DNA from: Planctomycetota bacterium | GTDB lineage: Bacteria > Planctomycetota > Planctomycetia > Pirellulales > Pirellulaceae | Length of the DNA: 64,000 bases | Reading direction: 5' to 3' | NCBI GenBank assembly: GCA_016872725.1 | Contig: VGZC01000002.1 | Coordinates: forward strand, 1-64,000 | In this document: positions 16,433-25,711 of the stretch, one piece after another | Layout of the letters: each line of letters opens with the position of its first letter | Numbering within the stretch: position 1 is the stretch's first letter | The notes under the pieces: model-generated | What the model was told of the DNA's origin: nothing | The model's input: the letters and a program-made list of their open reading frames with translations, nothing else | Databases searched by the model: none | Made by a program: the position numbers and the translations under genes

Positions 16433-16622
16433 GCGCGCCCGATCGCGCTCCACGTCTGGGCTTGCCCGATCCGGCCGATTGGCATAGCATTGAATGAGCA
16501 TCGAATTCAGTCGGTCGTGATCCTGCGCGTCTGGCACGGGTCGCGTGATTCGATCACACGCGAAGACCTGTCCCGTTGAGTGTTCCGTCATTCGCCTTGA
16601 GGCGGCGTTCGTCGATGCGGAG
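16433..16622. other. Unassigned sequence between REP and kinase fragment
   Basis: No supported gene. Short open frames on both strands show no recognisable family. It adjoins the broken 3-prime end of the kinase fragment and may be debris from rearrangement. Confidence 0.3.
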
Positions 16623-17048
16623 TTACGTCTCATCGTCGACGCGCAGATTCAGAACCGTCCTCGCCATTTCCGCCGTGAACGCGTCCGTTACCTCGGCTTT
16701 GGCCGGCCGTTGATCGTCTTGAGCGTCGGAATCGCGCGCAGGATAGGGAGATTGACTTGACGTTACCGCTCGTGGGGATAGGTGAGCGATTCCAATGGAA
16801 GATTGTTCCACCTGGTAAATGGGAACGACGTGGTCATGTTCGATCGCGGCGGCGACCCGGGCCTCGCGCAAGAAGCGATTCTTGGCCTGTGTATTGGCGG
16901 CGACGCTCGGCAGCATGACCTTGAGCGCCACTTTGCGGCGGAGTTTTGTGTCTTCGGCCTCGAACGCCATGCCCATGCCGCCGTGTCCCAACACGCGCAG
17001 GATGCGGTAATCGCCAAGCTGGACGACGTGTCGGGCATGGGCGTCCAT
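16623..17048 (-). pseudogene. Truncated Hanks-type Ser/Thr kinase (N-lobe only)
   Basis: A 141-codon frame whose first ~80 residues are a kinase N-lobe: LGDYRILRVLGHGGMGMAFEAED (glycine-rich loop), VALKVML with the ATP-binding Lys, FLREARVAAAIEHDHVVPIYQVEQ (helix C). After this the kinase similarity stops; the HRD and DFG regions are absent, and the remaining ~60 residues are unrelated. No continuation is seen within the window. It is a 5-prime remnant, probably cut by rearrangement near the REP/RAYT locus about 200 bp away. A TAGAAT box overlaps the ATG, so the start is uncertain. Confidence 0.75.
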
Positions 17049-17193
17049 TCTAGGCTGCCCGAACGGGGCATACCGCTCGCCCCACCTTCAGAATCCGAAT
17101 TCCCGCTTTGTACGCGTATTCGGGTTTCGCACGAAGCCGGACGCCGATTTCATCGCGACCTGAGGGGACCGGACCTCCGGAGTCGGCGGAAGC

Positions 17194-18615
17194 TCAATTC
17201 GTCGGCGTATCCTCGCTCGCGGGTGGGCTCAGCGGCGTTACCGTCGGTTCGGTCGGCCCGGACGGTATCGTTTCGCCCGGCTCGGCGCCGGGCGGTGCGA
17301 TCGGTTCCGCGGCAATTGGCTCCATTTCAACGCTCTTGGGACCAAACCGCATTTCGATCGGCGTGGTGTCGAGCACGATGGCGGGCGCGTTGATTTCGTT
17401 ATAGAGGACGATGCCGGCGCTGATCAAACCGGTTCCCTTTCGCCATTCGTATTCCGCGATCGCGATCTGATGTTCGTCCCGCGCGATGCGGTGTTCATAC
17501 GTTGCCTGGTGGACCTTCTTGTTCGCCTCGATCACCTGATCGTCGTCGGCCCATCGTTCGGACTTCGCATCGATCACAGCCTGAAGCGCGCGGCTCGCCG
17601 TATCGAGCGACCGCTCGGTGATCCGCACGACGTCGAGGGTCGTGTTCACTCGGCGGCGAACCTCATACAACTCGATCCGCGCGCGTTCCTCACCGCGGCG
17701 CACGGCATCGACGGTCTCGATGACGTTCGGTTCGGGAGCCGCCGTCCGCCGCGCGGCGTTTTCCAATAGCGTTCGCCAAGCTCCGGTTCGCTCGATCATC
17801 GGCCGTTCGAATACAAGGCCGGGTGTCCGATCGGCCAGCAGGTCGGGTTTGGAGCGGCACGCGGTCGCGAGGTCCGACTCCCACGATTCCGGGCCCAATT
17901 GGAGTTCGTGCGAGGGATCGGCGGGGCGGAGCGTGTGCGTGCTGTCGGGTGGCCAAGCGCACGCGGCGCGTAGGACGAGGTTCGCCTGCAGGAGGCCGGG
18001 CGTATTGGCCGACCCGACTCGAGCGAGCGCCACGCGCTGGTTCCACGACTCCCATTCAGCCTCTTTCGCCGCGACATCCGGATCGGTCGCCGCGCCGACA
18101 GCTCGCCGCGCGCGCGTGTTATCGAGTTGTCTCTTGGCGGAATCCCGCATCGCTTCGGACCACGCCACGGCCGCACGCGCCTTGTCGAGGGACCAGTAGG
18201 CGGTCTCGACTTCACGGGCTCGATCGGCGATTTGATCCTGGTAGCGCCAGTGTTTTTCCGTCGGCAGTCCGGCGGGGAGAACGACGAGACATCCGATCCA
18301 CGGACGATACTCGGGCCCCGCGCAGCGCGCGGCCAGTTCCGGCGACATACCGAACGTCAATCGCGCATTGCCCTCGGGAAACTGCAGATCGGCCAGTGCG
18401 TGGATGAGACAATCGACTCGAGAAACGGAAACCTCGTCGCCCTCAACGACCAGCTCGCCGCGCTGTTCGACGTCGGACCAGGGCCGCTTGAGATGGGCGG
18501 CGGGCTTCCGCCACGCGGGATCGACCGTCGTCGATTCGGGGCCATGGAACGAGGCGCACCCCGCGAGGAGGGTCCAGACGATCCAGCAAACGGCTCGGAT
18601 CCGTCGGCGGCGCAC
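17194..18615 (-). CDS. TolC-like outer-membrane lipoprotein
   Basis: A 473-residue protein from a GTG at 18615, preceded by GGAGAAAGG at eight bases. The first 20 residues end in the lipobox LLAGC. Two repeats of the TolC-type helical pattern are visible: REVETAYWSLDKARAAV...RRAVGAATDPDVAAKEAEW, then VNTTLDVVRITERSLDTASRALQAV...QATYEHRIARDEHQIAIAEYEW. The tail is Pro/Glu-rich. It probably forms an outer-membrane export channel and could complete the HlyD-ABC machine 2 kb away, although it lies on the opposite strand across the REP locus. Sequence match is moderate. Confidence 0.7.
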   Translation of the reverse strand: MRRRRIRAVCWIVWTLLAGCASFHGPESTTVDPAWRKPAAHLKRPWSDVEQRGELVVEGDEVSVSRVDCLIHALADLQFPEGNARLTFGMSPELAARCAGPEYRPWIGCLVVLPAGLPTEKHWRYQDQIADRAREVETAYWSLDKARAAVAWSEAMRDSAKRQLDNTRARRAVGAATDPDVAAKEAEWESWNQRVALARVGSANTPGLLQANLVLRAACAWPPDSTHTLRPADPSHELQLGPESWESDLATACRSKPDLLADRTPGLVFERPMIERTGAWRTLLENAARRTAAPEPNVIETVDAVRRGEERARIELYEVRRRVNTTLDVVRITERSLDTASRALQAVIDAKSERWADDDQVIEANKKVHQATYEHRIARDEHQIAIAEYEWRKGTGLISAGIVLYNEINAPAIVLDTTPIEMRFGPKSVEMEPIAAEPIAPPGAEPGETIPSGPTEPTVTPLSPPASEDTPTN

Positions 18616-18957
18616 GCGGATGGCCTTTCTCCGCGATTGGCAAAGCGCGCGGCGGCGAGCGGCCGGCGCGGCGGCGGGCCGCGGATACCCGGAAAAGGCC
18701 GTCGGAGGAACGGGCCCTGTCCACACCATCGACGCCGGGCGGGGAGACCTTGAGAAGAAATAGGGATTCCGTCGAGTTTTCCGATCGAAACGGGTGGATC
18801 GGCCATGCCGAGTCCGACGGGGGCCGATGTCCGCCCGTTTGCCGCGCGGCGCGGCACGAGCTACGTTTCAGTTGGCCGACGGATCGCGTCGCGCGGGACA
18901 CCCATGTTGGAACACACGAGAATCCGAGGTGCCCCGCTCGTTCCAGGAGTCCCCACC

Positions 18958-19152
18958 ATGCGCGCGACGATGACGACGTGGCGAGAGGCCCGTTTGAACG
19001 ACCAGGGCGCGACATCGGTCGAATACGCCGTGATGCTGGCGATGATCCTGCTCGCGTGCTTCGCGACGGTGCAGGCGTTTGGGATCGTGGTCGGCGACAG
19101 CTTCGACCAGACGTCGGACCAGATCGAGACGTACGTGACGGCGGGATCGTAG
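18958..19152 (+). CDS. Flp/Fap-type (type IVb) pilin
   Basis: A 64-residue pilin precursor. The N-terminus is short and polar (RLNDQG), followed by ATSVEYAVMLAMILLACFA: a prepilin-peptidase site after G17, with the required Glu at +5 (E22) and a single hydrophobic helix. This is the Flp pilin layout for Tad pili. CAGGAG lies before the ATG at 18958. No other Tad assembly gene is nearby, so this is an orphan pilin whose assembly proteins must be encoded elsewhere, or it has another surface role. Confidence 0.8.
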   Translation: MRATMTTWREARLNDQGATSVEYAVMLAMILLACFATVQAFGIVVGDSFDQTSDQIETYVTAGS

Positions 19153-19183
19153 GTCGCCGGCCCGTTCCCGCCTCGACGGACCG

Positions 19184-21091
19184 TCAGATAGGGACGCCGT
19201 CCCAGCGCACGAACGCCTCCATCGCGAAATACTCGGGCAGGCCGATCTGATTGAACCGATCGGCCGTCGCCTTGTTGCGGTCCTCGGCTCGCTGCCAGAA
19301 CTCGCGGGGATCGTTACCGGGAAAGAGGGCTTCGTCTTTCTGGCTTTCGTGCATGAAGATCGCCTCGCGTTTCAGCAGGATATCGCTCGGGCTGAGCGGA
19401 ACGGCGATTTCAAGTTCGTGAAGTTCGTATTCCTGCCATGCGCCCCGATAGAGGAGGACCTCGGGCGTCGGACCGGATTGCGCGCGGAGTTGTTCGAGCG
19501 CGCCGAAGACGGCCTCGGCGCACATGCGGTGCGTTCCGTGCGGATCGGAGAGATCGCCGGCGACATACACCTGGTGGGGTGACACGCGGCGAATCAAATC
19601 GGCGATGATCTCGATATCGGCCTGGCTGACCGGCCGCTTGGCGACGGTGCCCGTCCGGTAGAACGGCAGATTGAGGAAATGCAGGTGGTCCTCGCGGCAG
19701 CCGACCGTGATCGCCGCGGCTTTCGCCTCGCTCCAACGGATCAGGCCTTTGATTCGCAGAACGGCATCGACATCCGGCTGGCCGGGAGACTTGCGCGACA
19801 TCCAGGCGTCGACCTCCTCGCACACTTTCCGCGACTTGTCCTGATCGATGCCGAAGAGCCGATTGTATTCGGTGACCAGATCGGCGACGCGCCGCGCATC
19901 GTGATCGAAGACGGCGATGTTGCCGCTGGTCATGTAGGCGACGTGGACCTCGTGGCCGTCCTCGACGAGTCGGATCAATGTCCCGCCCATGCTGATCACG
20001 TCGTCATCGGGGTGCGGGCTGCAGCAAACGACGCGTTTCCGGTTCCTTCCCGCCGGATGGTACTCGATGGTGTTCATCATCAAGCGGAAGACGCGGTGGG
20101 CCAGTTTCTGCGCGGGTCCGCGATGGCGGAGCAGTTGGTGCAGATTGTGATTGCGGAAGTCGTCGTCGTCGAGTTTGAGCAGGGCTTTGCCGGTCTGTTC
20201 GCAGAGCCAGAGGACGGCCCGTTTGACGAGCGGTTCGGTCCACTCGACGTTTTCGAGGATCCACGGCGTGGCCCATCCGGTCAGTTCGCGCGCGGAGGCG
20301 GCGTCGAGCAGAACGGCCGCGTCGCCGTGTTCCTGGAGGTAGGAGGCGGGGACCCGCGGCGTGATCGGCCCTTCACACGTTTGACGGACGATCGACGCCT
20401 TGTGTTCGCCGAGCGCCATCAAGACGATCTTGCGCGATTCGAGGATGGTCGCGAGCCCCATCGTGATCGCTTGGGCGGGCACGTTCTCCTCGGAAAAAAA
20501 CGAACTCGCCGCCGCGCGGCGCGTGACGGGATCGAGCGTGCAGAGCCGCGTGCGAGCGCGCCGGTTGCTGAACGGCTCGTTGAATCCGATATGCCCGTTG
20601 CCGCCGATCCCGAGCAACATGACGTCGATTCCGCCCGCCTGCTGCAATTGCACCTCGTATTCGCGGCAATAGGCTTCGAGCCGATCGATGGGCACCGTTC
20701 CGTCGGGAATATGGATGTTCCCGGTCGGAATGTTGACGTGTCGAAAGAAGTGCTCGCGCATCCACCCCGCATAGCTCTGCAGCGATTCCGGGGAGAGGCC
20801 GTAGTATTCGTCGAGGTTGAACGTGATCACGCGCGAGAAATCGAGTCCCTCCTCGCCGTGCATGCGGATCAGCTCGCGGTAGACGCCGACGGGCGTCGAG
20901 CCGGTGGGAAGGCCGAGCACGGCGTGCTGGCCGAGCGCGTTCCGGTCGCGGACGACCTGCGCGACGATTTGCGCGACGTGCCGCGCCAGGTCCTTGCCGT
21001 TTTCGAAAACCCAAGTCGGCAACGTCGTACCGCGGACCGAGTGAGGCCCAGCCGGCGTTTTCCCGTTCATTCCCATCATCCCAGCGTCCAT
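19184..21091 (-). CDS. nagB: Glucosamine-6-phosphate deaminase fused to PIG-L domain
   Basis: A 635-residue fusion. Residues ~30-290 are a NagB-type deaminase/isomerase converting glucosamine-6-phosphate to fructose-6-phosphate plus ammonia: GLPTGSTPVGVY, TFNLDEYYGL, LLGIGGNGHIGFNEP. The C-terminal ~280 residues resemble PIG-L/LmbE deacetylases, with the zinc motif SPHPDDD and a later DPHGTH. In this class the second domain may remove N-acetyl groups before deamination; that is inference. The fusion is larger than normal NagB (about 260 residues). In-frame ATGs a few codons in (for example MNGK) are alternative starts. Confidence 0.9.
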   Translation of the reverse strand: MDAGMMGMNGKTPAGPHSVRGTTLPTWVFENGKDLARHVAQIVAQVVRDRNALGQHAVLGLPTGSTPVGVYRELIRMHGEEGLDFSRVITFNLDEYYGLSPESLQSYAGWMREHFFRHVNIPTGNIHIPDGTVPIDRLEAYCREYEVQLQQAGGIDVMLLGIGGNGHIGFNEPFSNRRARTRLCTLDPVTRRAAASSFFSEENVPAQAITMGLATILESRKIVLMALGEHKASIVRQTCEGPITPRVPASYLQEHGDAAVLLDAASARELTGWATPWILENVEWTEPLVKRAVLWLCEQTGKALLKLDDDDFRNHNLHQLLRHRGPAQKLAHRVFRLMMNTIEYHPAGRNRKRVVCCSPHPDDDVISMGGTLIRLVEDGHEVHVAYMTSGNIAVFDHDARRVADLVTEYNRLFGIDQDKSRKVCEEVDAWMSRKSPGQPDVDAVLRIKGLIRWSEAKAAAITVGCREDHLHFLNLPFYRTGTVAKRPVSQADIEIIADLIRRVSPHQVYVAGDLSDPHGTHRMCAEAVFGALEQLRAQSGPTPEVLLYRGAWQEYELHELEIAVPLSPSDILLKREAIFMHESQKDEALFPGNDPREFWQRAEDRNKATADRFNQIGLPEYFAMEAFVRWDGVPI

Positions 21092-21107
21092 CGGGCGTAT
21101 CCGCCCG

Positions 21108-22274
21108 TCAATTCGGCTCCTGGCCCGTCAGCAACACCAGATTATCACGGTGGATGAGTTCTTCGTAGGGACGGTGCCCCAGAACGTCGCCGATGCGCCG
21201 CGATTGAACGCCTTGAATGCGTCGGACATCCTCGGCCGCGTAGTTGGTCAATCCCCGCGCGATCTCGACGCCTTCGGGATCACGGACGGACACGACGTCC
21301 CCTTTGCGGAACTCGCCTTCGGACGCGACGACGCCGATCGCGAGCAGACTGCGTCCGCGCTCGACGATCGCGTCGCACGCGCCGCGGTCCGCGACGATGC
21401 GCCCGCGCGGCCGGGCGGAGAACCCGATCCACCGTTTCCACGGGCTGATGACTCGGCCGCTCGCCGCGAAGAGCGTTCCGACCGTTTCACCCCTCAGGAT
21501 GGCGGCCAGCGCGTCGGACCGCCGACCGCTCGCGATGATCAGGTTCTCGCCCGCCGCGGTCACCGCCTTCGCCGCCCTCAGTTTGCCGACCATGCCTCCC
21601 TTGCTGAGCCCCGACTTCCGGTCGCGCACGTAGGCTTCGATCCGCGAGTCGATTCGAGCGACGCGCGACACGAGCCGGGACTCGGGGGATGATGGGTCCC
21701 CGTCGTAGAGCCCCTCGATATCGGAGAGGATGACGAGCAGCGGCGCCCGGATCAGATGGGTCACACGCGCGGCGAGCGCGTCGTTGTCGCCGAAGGTGAG
21801 CATGAGCTCGTCGACGGCGACCGTGTCGTTCTCGTTGATGATCGGAATCGCGCCGTATTCGAGCAGACAGCGCAGCGTGTTGCGGACATTGAGATACCGC
21901 GTTCGATGATCGAGATCGTCGGCGGTCAAGAGGACCTGCGCGGCGCATTGGCCGAGTCGCCGGAGGGTCCTGTCGTACGCCTCGATCAGACGAGCCTGTC
22001 CGATGGCGGCGACCGCCTGGAGGCGGGCAATATCGGCGGGCCGCTTGGTCAGACCCAACTGACTCATGCCCGCGCCGACGGCGCCGGAGCTCACGAGCAG
22101 GACGCGTCGTCCCGACTCGCGCACGGCGTGCAATTCCCGCGAGAGCCGCTCGATCCGATCGTGATTGAGCCCGCCGTCGGCGTGGGTCAGGACGCGAGTG
22201 CCCACTTTGACCACGACGGTGTGGGCCGATGCCGCGATCTCCTTCCGGACCGATTCCTCTTCCCCGTTCGTCAT
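21108..22274 (-). CDS. proB: Glutamate 5-kinase with PUA domain
   Basis: A 388-residue enzyme for the first step of proline synthesis: glutamate plus ATP to glutamyl-5-phosphate. The amino-acid kinase domain (about 10-260) shows VVVKVGTRVLT, LLVSSGAVGAGM, INENDTVAVDEL and GGMVGKLRAAK. A PUA domain fills about 285-370 (GACDAIVERGRSLLAIGV). The ATG at 22274 is preferred over an upstream TTG. proC lies far away at 54.3 kb and proA is not in the window. It ends 17 bp before the nagB start, so the two probably share a transcript. Confidence 0.95.
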   Translation of the reverse strand: MTNGEEESVRKEIAASAHTVVVKVGTRVLTHADGGLNHDRIERLSRELHAVRESGRRVLLVSSGAVGAGMSQLGLTKRPADIARLQAVAAIGQARLIEAYDRTLRRLGQCAAQVLLTADDLDHRTRYLNVRNTLRCLLEYGAIPIINENDTVAVDELMLTFGDNDALAARVTHLIRAPLLVILSDIEGLYDGDPSSPESRLVSRVARIDSRIEAYVRDRKSGLSKGGMVGKLRAAKAVTAAGENLIIASGRRSDALAAILRGETVGTLFAASGRVISPWKRWIGFSARPRGRIVADRGACDAIVERGRSLLAIGVVASEGEFRKGDVVSVRDPEGVEIARGLTNYAAEDVRRIQGVQSRRIGDVLGHRPYEELIHRDNLVLLTGQEPN

Positions 22275-22334
22275 CGCTGGGCGTCCCAACCCCCTCTCGT
22301 GAAGGAATCCTCAAGCGCCGGGTCCGATCCCCGT

Positions 22335-22345
22335 CCCCCCCCCCC
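22335..22345. repeat. Eleven-base poly-C tract
   Basis: A run of 11 cytosines lies in the spacer between the divergent proB (start 22274) and purF (start 22433) genes. It is outside both coding regions, where length changes could alter promoter spacing. It may also be a sequencing or assembly uncertainty. Confidence 0.7.
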
Positions 22346-22432
22346 AGCGCCGCGCCTCGACCTCGCGTCGGCGACGACGTACCATGGTCTCGGTGCGAAT
22401 GGACGAGCCATCCCCGGGGGGAATGATCGGCG

Positions 22433-24019
22433 ATGAGTGAACTTCACCATGAATGCGGCATCGCGGCAGTGTATCATCTGGCCGGTCCGGACGTCAGTCC
22501 GCTCTGTCCCAACGGCGATCCGGATCAGGCGAGTCGTCTGCTTCCCCGCATGCTGCTCGACATCCAGAATCGCGGCCAACTGGCCGCCGGGCTCACATCG
22601 TACCACCCGCACCGCGAGCAGTTGATCGACACGCACAAGGACATCGGCACGGTGACCGAGGTATTCCGATTGTCGCATCGCGGCAAGTGCGAGAGTCTGA
22701 TGCGGGAATACTCGGGATGCGCCGGGATCGGGCACGTCCGGTACGCGACCTGCGGACTTGACGACCGCAGCTACGCGCAGCCGTTCGAGCGTCATCACAT
22801 CGAGAAACGCAAGTGGTTCAGCTTCGCGTTCAACGGGCAACTGGCGAACTACCAGGACCTTCGCCACCGGATCCTGAGCGACGACGACCACCATCTGGCT
22901 CGGGAGAACGACACCGAGATCATCATGCACGAGTTGAGTCGGGAGATGTCGGGCGACCGCCGACCGAGCCTGGTGGAGGTGATGCGTTCGCTTTCCGCGC
23001 GATTCGACGGCGCCTACAGCCTCGTTCTGCTCAACGCGCAAGGCCAGATGCTGGTCGCCCGCGATCCGCTCGGCATCAAGCCGCTTTGTTTCGCTGTGGA
23101 GGGGCCGTTGTTCGCGGCGGCGAGCGAGAGCGTCGCCTTGCTCAATCTCGGATTCCAGCCCGAGAACATCCGATCGCTCGAACCGGGGACGGCGATCACG
23201 GTTTCACCCGATCGGATCGCCCTCGAACGGTTCGCGGCGGCGGACCGCCGCGCGCATTGTTTCTTCGAGTGGGTCTATTTCGCAAACGTCGCGAGCACGC
23301 TCGACGGGCGCAGCGTCTACCTTTCGCGCACGGCGCTCGGCTGTGAATTGGCCCGCCGCGAGGCGGCGGAGGGTCTCGTCCCGATCGACGGCGACACGAT
23401 CGTCGTTCCCGTGCCAGACACGAGCAAGGCGGCCGCCGACGCGATGGCCTACGAATTGGGGATTCCGTCGAGGGAAGGCCTGATCCGGAATCGGTACACG
23501 GGCCGCACGTTCATCGAGAGCGGAGCCGGCCGGCGCCAGAAAGCGGCGGCCAAATACACGCCGCTCCGCGAAGTCCTTGAGGGCAAGCGCGTGTTCCTCG
23601 TCGAGGACTCGATCGTGCGTTCGACTACGATGGCCGTTCTCCTCGACCGCATCCGCGGTCTGGGCGGGGCCCGCGAAATCCATGTGCGCGTCGCCTGTCC
23701 GCCGATCATCGCCCCCTGTTTTTACGGCATCGACATGTCGACGGTCGATGAACTGTTCGCGCCCCAGTTCCTGAAGGGCCGCTCCCTTTCGACCGAAGTG
23801 CAGGACGAGATGGCCCGCGCGCTCGGAGCCAACTCGCTCCGGTATCTTTCCGTCTCGGCCGTGGCCCGCGCCATCGGTTTTCCGCGCGAGGAGCTATGCG
23901 AGGCTTGCATTACGGGCGAGTATCCGACGGCCCGCGGGCAGGAACTGTATCGGATCGCCGTCGAGAACCACGGCCGCACGGCGACCGCGCGCACCTACGA
24001 ACAATCGTCCGCGCGCTGA
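22433..24019 (+). CDS. purF: Amidophosphoribosyltransferase
   Basis: A 528-residue class II glutamine amidotransferase making phosphoribosylamine from PRPP and glutamine, the first step of purine synthesis. The N-terminal nucleophile is C8 after a seven-residue propeptide (MSELHHE). The glutaminase half has GIGHVRYAT and AFNGQLAN. The phosphoribosyl half has [19 protein letters not shown] and the PRPP loop [12 protein letters not shown]. It overlaps the convergent trmB gene by 25 bp at its end. Confidence 0.95.
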   Translation: MSELHHECGIAAVYHLAGPDVSPLCPNGDPDQASRLLPRMLLDIQNRGQLAAGLTSYHPHREQLIDTHKDIGTVTEVFRLSHRGKCESLMREYSGCAGIGHVRYATCGLDDRSYAQPFERHHIEKRKWFSFAFNGQLANYQDLRHRILSDDDHHLARENDTEIIMHELSREMSGDRRPSLVEVMRSLSARFDGAYSLVLLNAQGQMLVARDPLGIKPLCFAVEGPLFAAASESVALLNLGFQPENIRSLEPGTAITVSPDRIALERFAAADRRAHCFFEWVYFANVASTLDGRSVYLSRTALGCELARREAAEGLVPIDGDTIVVPVPDTSKAAADAMAYELGIPSREGLIRNRYTGRTFIESGAGRRQKAAAKYTPLREVLEGKRVFLVEDSIVRSTTMAVLLDRIRGLGGAREIHVRVACPPIIAPCFYGIDMSTVDELFAPQFLKGRSLSTEVQDEMARALGANSLRYLSVSAVARAIGFPREELCEACITGEYPTARGQELYRIAVENHGRTATARTYEQSSAR

Positions 24020-24699
24020 TCGGCCGACGCGTCCGGACCGTCGCCCGCCTTGCCGTACCAACATCGATGGACACGTTGTCCGCCGAGTCGCGTTCGCCGC
24101 TCGAAGTGCGTTCGGTAATCCAGGTCGTGCTCCGCCGGACGCTCGTCGACCGGATGCGGACCTTCGAGGCCCGTTTCGAGCCTCACCAGATCGAGTGTGG
24201 AATCGAAGTATTCACGGACATCGGTCCAGAAATGGAATCGTCCGCGCGGGGCGAGCACGCGTTCGACATCGCGAAGGAAGGCGACATCGAGCACGCGACG
24301 TTTCTTGTGGCGTTTCTTCCACCATGGATCGGGAAAGTAGACATGCACGGCGGCGATCGTATCGCTCGGCACGCAATCGCGCAGGAACCGTTTTGCGTCG
24401 CCCTGCACGATCCGGCCGTTGTCGAGACCGGCGGCCGCCAGGCGGCCCGCCGCATGCCGAGCGTAACGGGCGGCAAGCTCGATGCCCAGGAACTGCCCGT
24501 GCGGCGCCCTCCGCGCCGCCGACACGAGGAACAGACCCTTCCCGCTGCCGACTTCGATTTCCAGCGGCGCGGGACCCGAAATCCAGTCCGTTACCGAACA
24601 CGGCCGGTCCCCGTCGACTGGAGCCCATTCGTCCAAGACGCGAAGGTGGTGGCTGAGATCGAGCGTTGGGTCGGGCGAACGGACCGATCGGCGTCCCAT
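23995..24699 (-). CDS. trmB: tRNA (guanine-N7-)-methyltransferase
   Basis: A 234-residue SAM-dependent enzyme that methylates G46 of tRNA. Motifs: [17 protein letters not shown] (SAM site), [31 protein letters not shown] (the TrmB signature) and [14 protein letters not shown]-terminal tail of about 20 polar residues follows the family's usual WY end. The 3-prime end overlaps purF on the opposite strand by 25 bp. Confidence 0.93.
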   Translation of the reverse strand: MGRRSVRSPDPTLDLSHHLRVLDEWAPVDGDRPCSVTDWISGPAPLEIEVGSGKGLFLVSAARRAPHGQFLGIELAARYARHAAGRLAAAGLDNGRIVQGDAKRFLRDCVPSDTIAAVHVYFPDPWWKKRHKKRRVLDVAFLRDVERVLAPRGRFHFWTDVREYFDSTLDLVRLETGLEGPHPVDERPAEHDLDYRTHFERRTRLGGQRVHRCWYGKAGDGPDASADQRADDCS

Positions 24700-24724
24700 G
24701 GTGATTCGCGATTTCCAATAACGG

Positions 24725-25261
24725 TCACCGCGGGGCGGACGACGTCGGCGCGTCCTCGCTCGGACGCAACGCGTCGACGGGGATCGGGATCCCCTTCAAT
24801 TCGCCCTCGACGACCAGCGCTTGCCCTACCCAACCCGCGAACCGGCTGAAAATGATCCGGCCCCTCCGAACCTTGAGGAGCCGGCACGCGAGAACCAGCC
24901 GATCGCCCGGAATGACCGGATCCCGGAACCGAACGGAGTCCAAACCGCCGAACCCCACCATGTCGGCGCCGAGCAGATCGTATTTCTGAGTAAAGTAGCT
25001 GCAAAGCTGGGCGGCGCATTCGAGCATGATCACGCCGGGCATCAAGGGCATGCCCGGCATGTGACCCCGCGTCCAGAATTCGTCCCGCGTCACGTCCTTG
25101 TAGCCGACGCAAACATGCCGGTCGAGGTCGACATGCACGATCGCGGTGAGCTGTTCCATTTCGAACCGTTGCGGATTGCAACGGCGGATCGCGTCGATAT
25201 CCGCGATGACATGATTCAGGTCGACCTGCGTGATGTCGATAATCGCGTCGTGAACCCGCAC
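24725..25261 (-). CDS. FabZ-like beta-hydroxyacyl-ACP dehydratase
   Basis: A 178-residue hot-dog-fold protein. The active-site helix reads RGHMPGMPLMPGVIMLECAAQL, with the catalytic His and Glu at the usual spacing. GLDSVRFRDPVIPGDRL is the second conserved block. FabZ dehydrates 3-hydroxyacyl-ACP in fatty-acid synthesis. At 178 residues it is longer than standard FabZ (about 145), with ~40 extra N-terminal residues, so it could be a paralogue for another acyl chain. The GTG at 25261 has GGAGG eight bases upstream, which favours it over the earlier TTG. Confidence 0.85.
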   Translation of the reverse strand: MRVHDAIIDITQVDLNHVIADIDAIRRCNPQRFEMEQLTAIVHVDLDRHVCVGYKDVTRDEFWTRGHMPGMPLMPGVIMLECAAQLCSYFTQKYDLLGADMVGFGGLDSVRFRDPVIPGDRLVLACRLLKVRRGRIIFSRFAGWVGQALVVEGELKGIPIPVDALRPSEDAPTSSAPR

Positions 25262-25318
25262 CGACTCAACCTCCGAGACGCCATTCCTTGCACGCGAACG
25301 GGCCGCGTCCCGCAAGGT

Positions 25319-25417
25319 TCAGGTCTTCACCTTCCATCGCTTGATGCGACGGGCCTTCGAATTGGCCGGCCGTTTTCCGTGATTGGCCTTCTTCAAATTG
25401 CGATGCGGCTTTGCCAT
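25319..25417 (-). CDS. 32-residue Lys/Arg-rich small protein
   Basis: A 32-residue protein starting MAKPHRNLKKANHG and ending KRWKVKT, about half Lys, Arg, His or Asn. The initiation region carries GGGAAGGGGA at a suitable distance, and a TTGGCC/TAGAAT promoter lies about 125 bp upstream. Size, composition and rRNA-like charge suggest a ribosome- or nucleic-acid-binding protein. I do not recognise the family with certainty. It is read just before the FabZ-like gene, 57 bp away, and may share its transcript. Confidence 0.65.
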   Translation of the reverse strand: MAKPHRNLKKANHGKRPANSKARRIKRWKVKT

Positions 25418-25544
25418 CGGTCCCGGTCCCCTTCCCGCTCCCAAAAGTCACTCGGCGAACGCATCCCAAGGGTAACACGCCGTTCGCGGATTGAGAAGGC
25501 GTCCCGATAGGGCGCCGCTCTCCCGTCCCGCGTTCCCGTCGCGT

Positions 25545-25574
25545 ATTCTAGCGAGTCGGCGGATGCGGGGCCAA
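25545..25574 (-). promoter_or_regulatory. Promoter for the 32-residue protein
   Basis: Minus-strand TTGGCC (25574-25569) and TAGAAT (25550-25545) are 18 bases apart. It would drive the small basic protein gene and possibly the FabZ-like gene. Confidence 0.45.
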
Positions 25575-25600
25575 CGGCGAAAACCGAGCTCGGCGGCCGA

Positions 25601-25629
25601 TTGTCCCACCCATGCCGGATGGATAGAAT
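25601..25629 (+). promoter_or_regulatory. Promoter for the beta-propeller protein
   Basis: TTGTCC (25601-25606) and TAGAAT (25624-25629) are separated by 17 bases, with the start about 83 bases downstream at 25712. Confidence 0.55.
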
Positions 25630-25711
25630 CCGGCATCGATCGGTCGGGAACCTGGCGTTGGTCGCCGTTGCCGGAATGCCCGGCGGACCCCGTGATTCGA
25701 GCGGCACAGAA

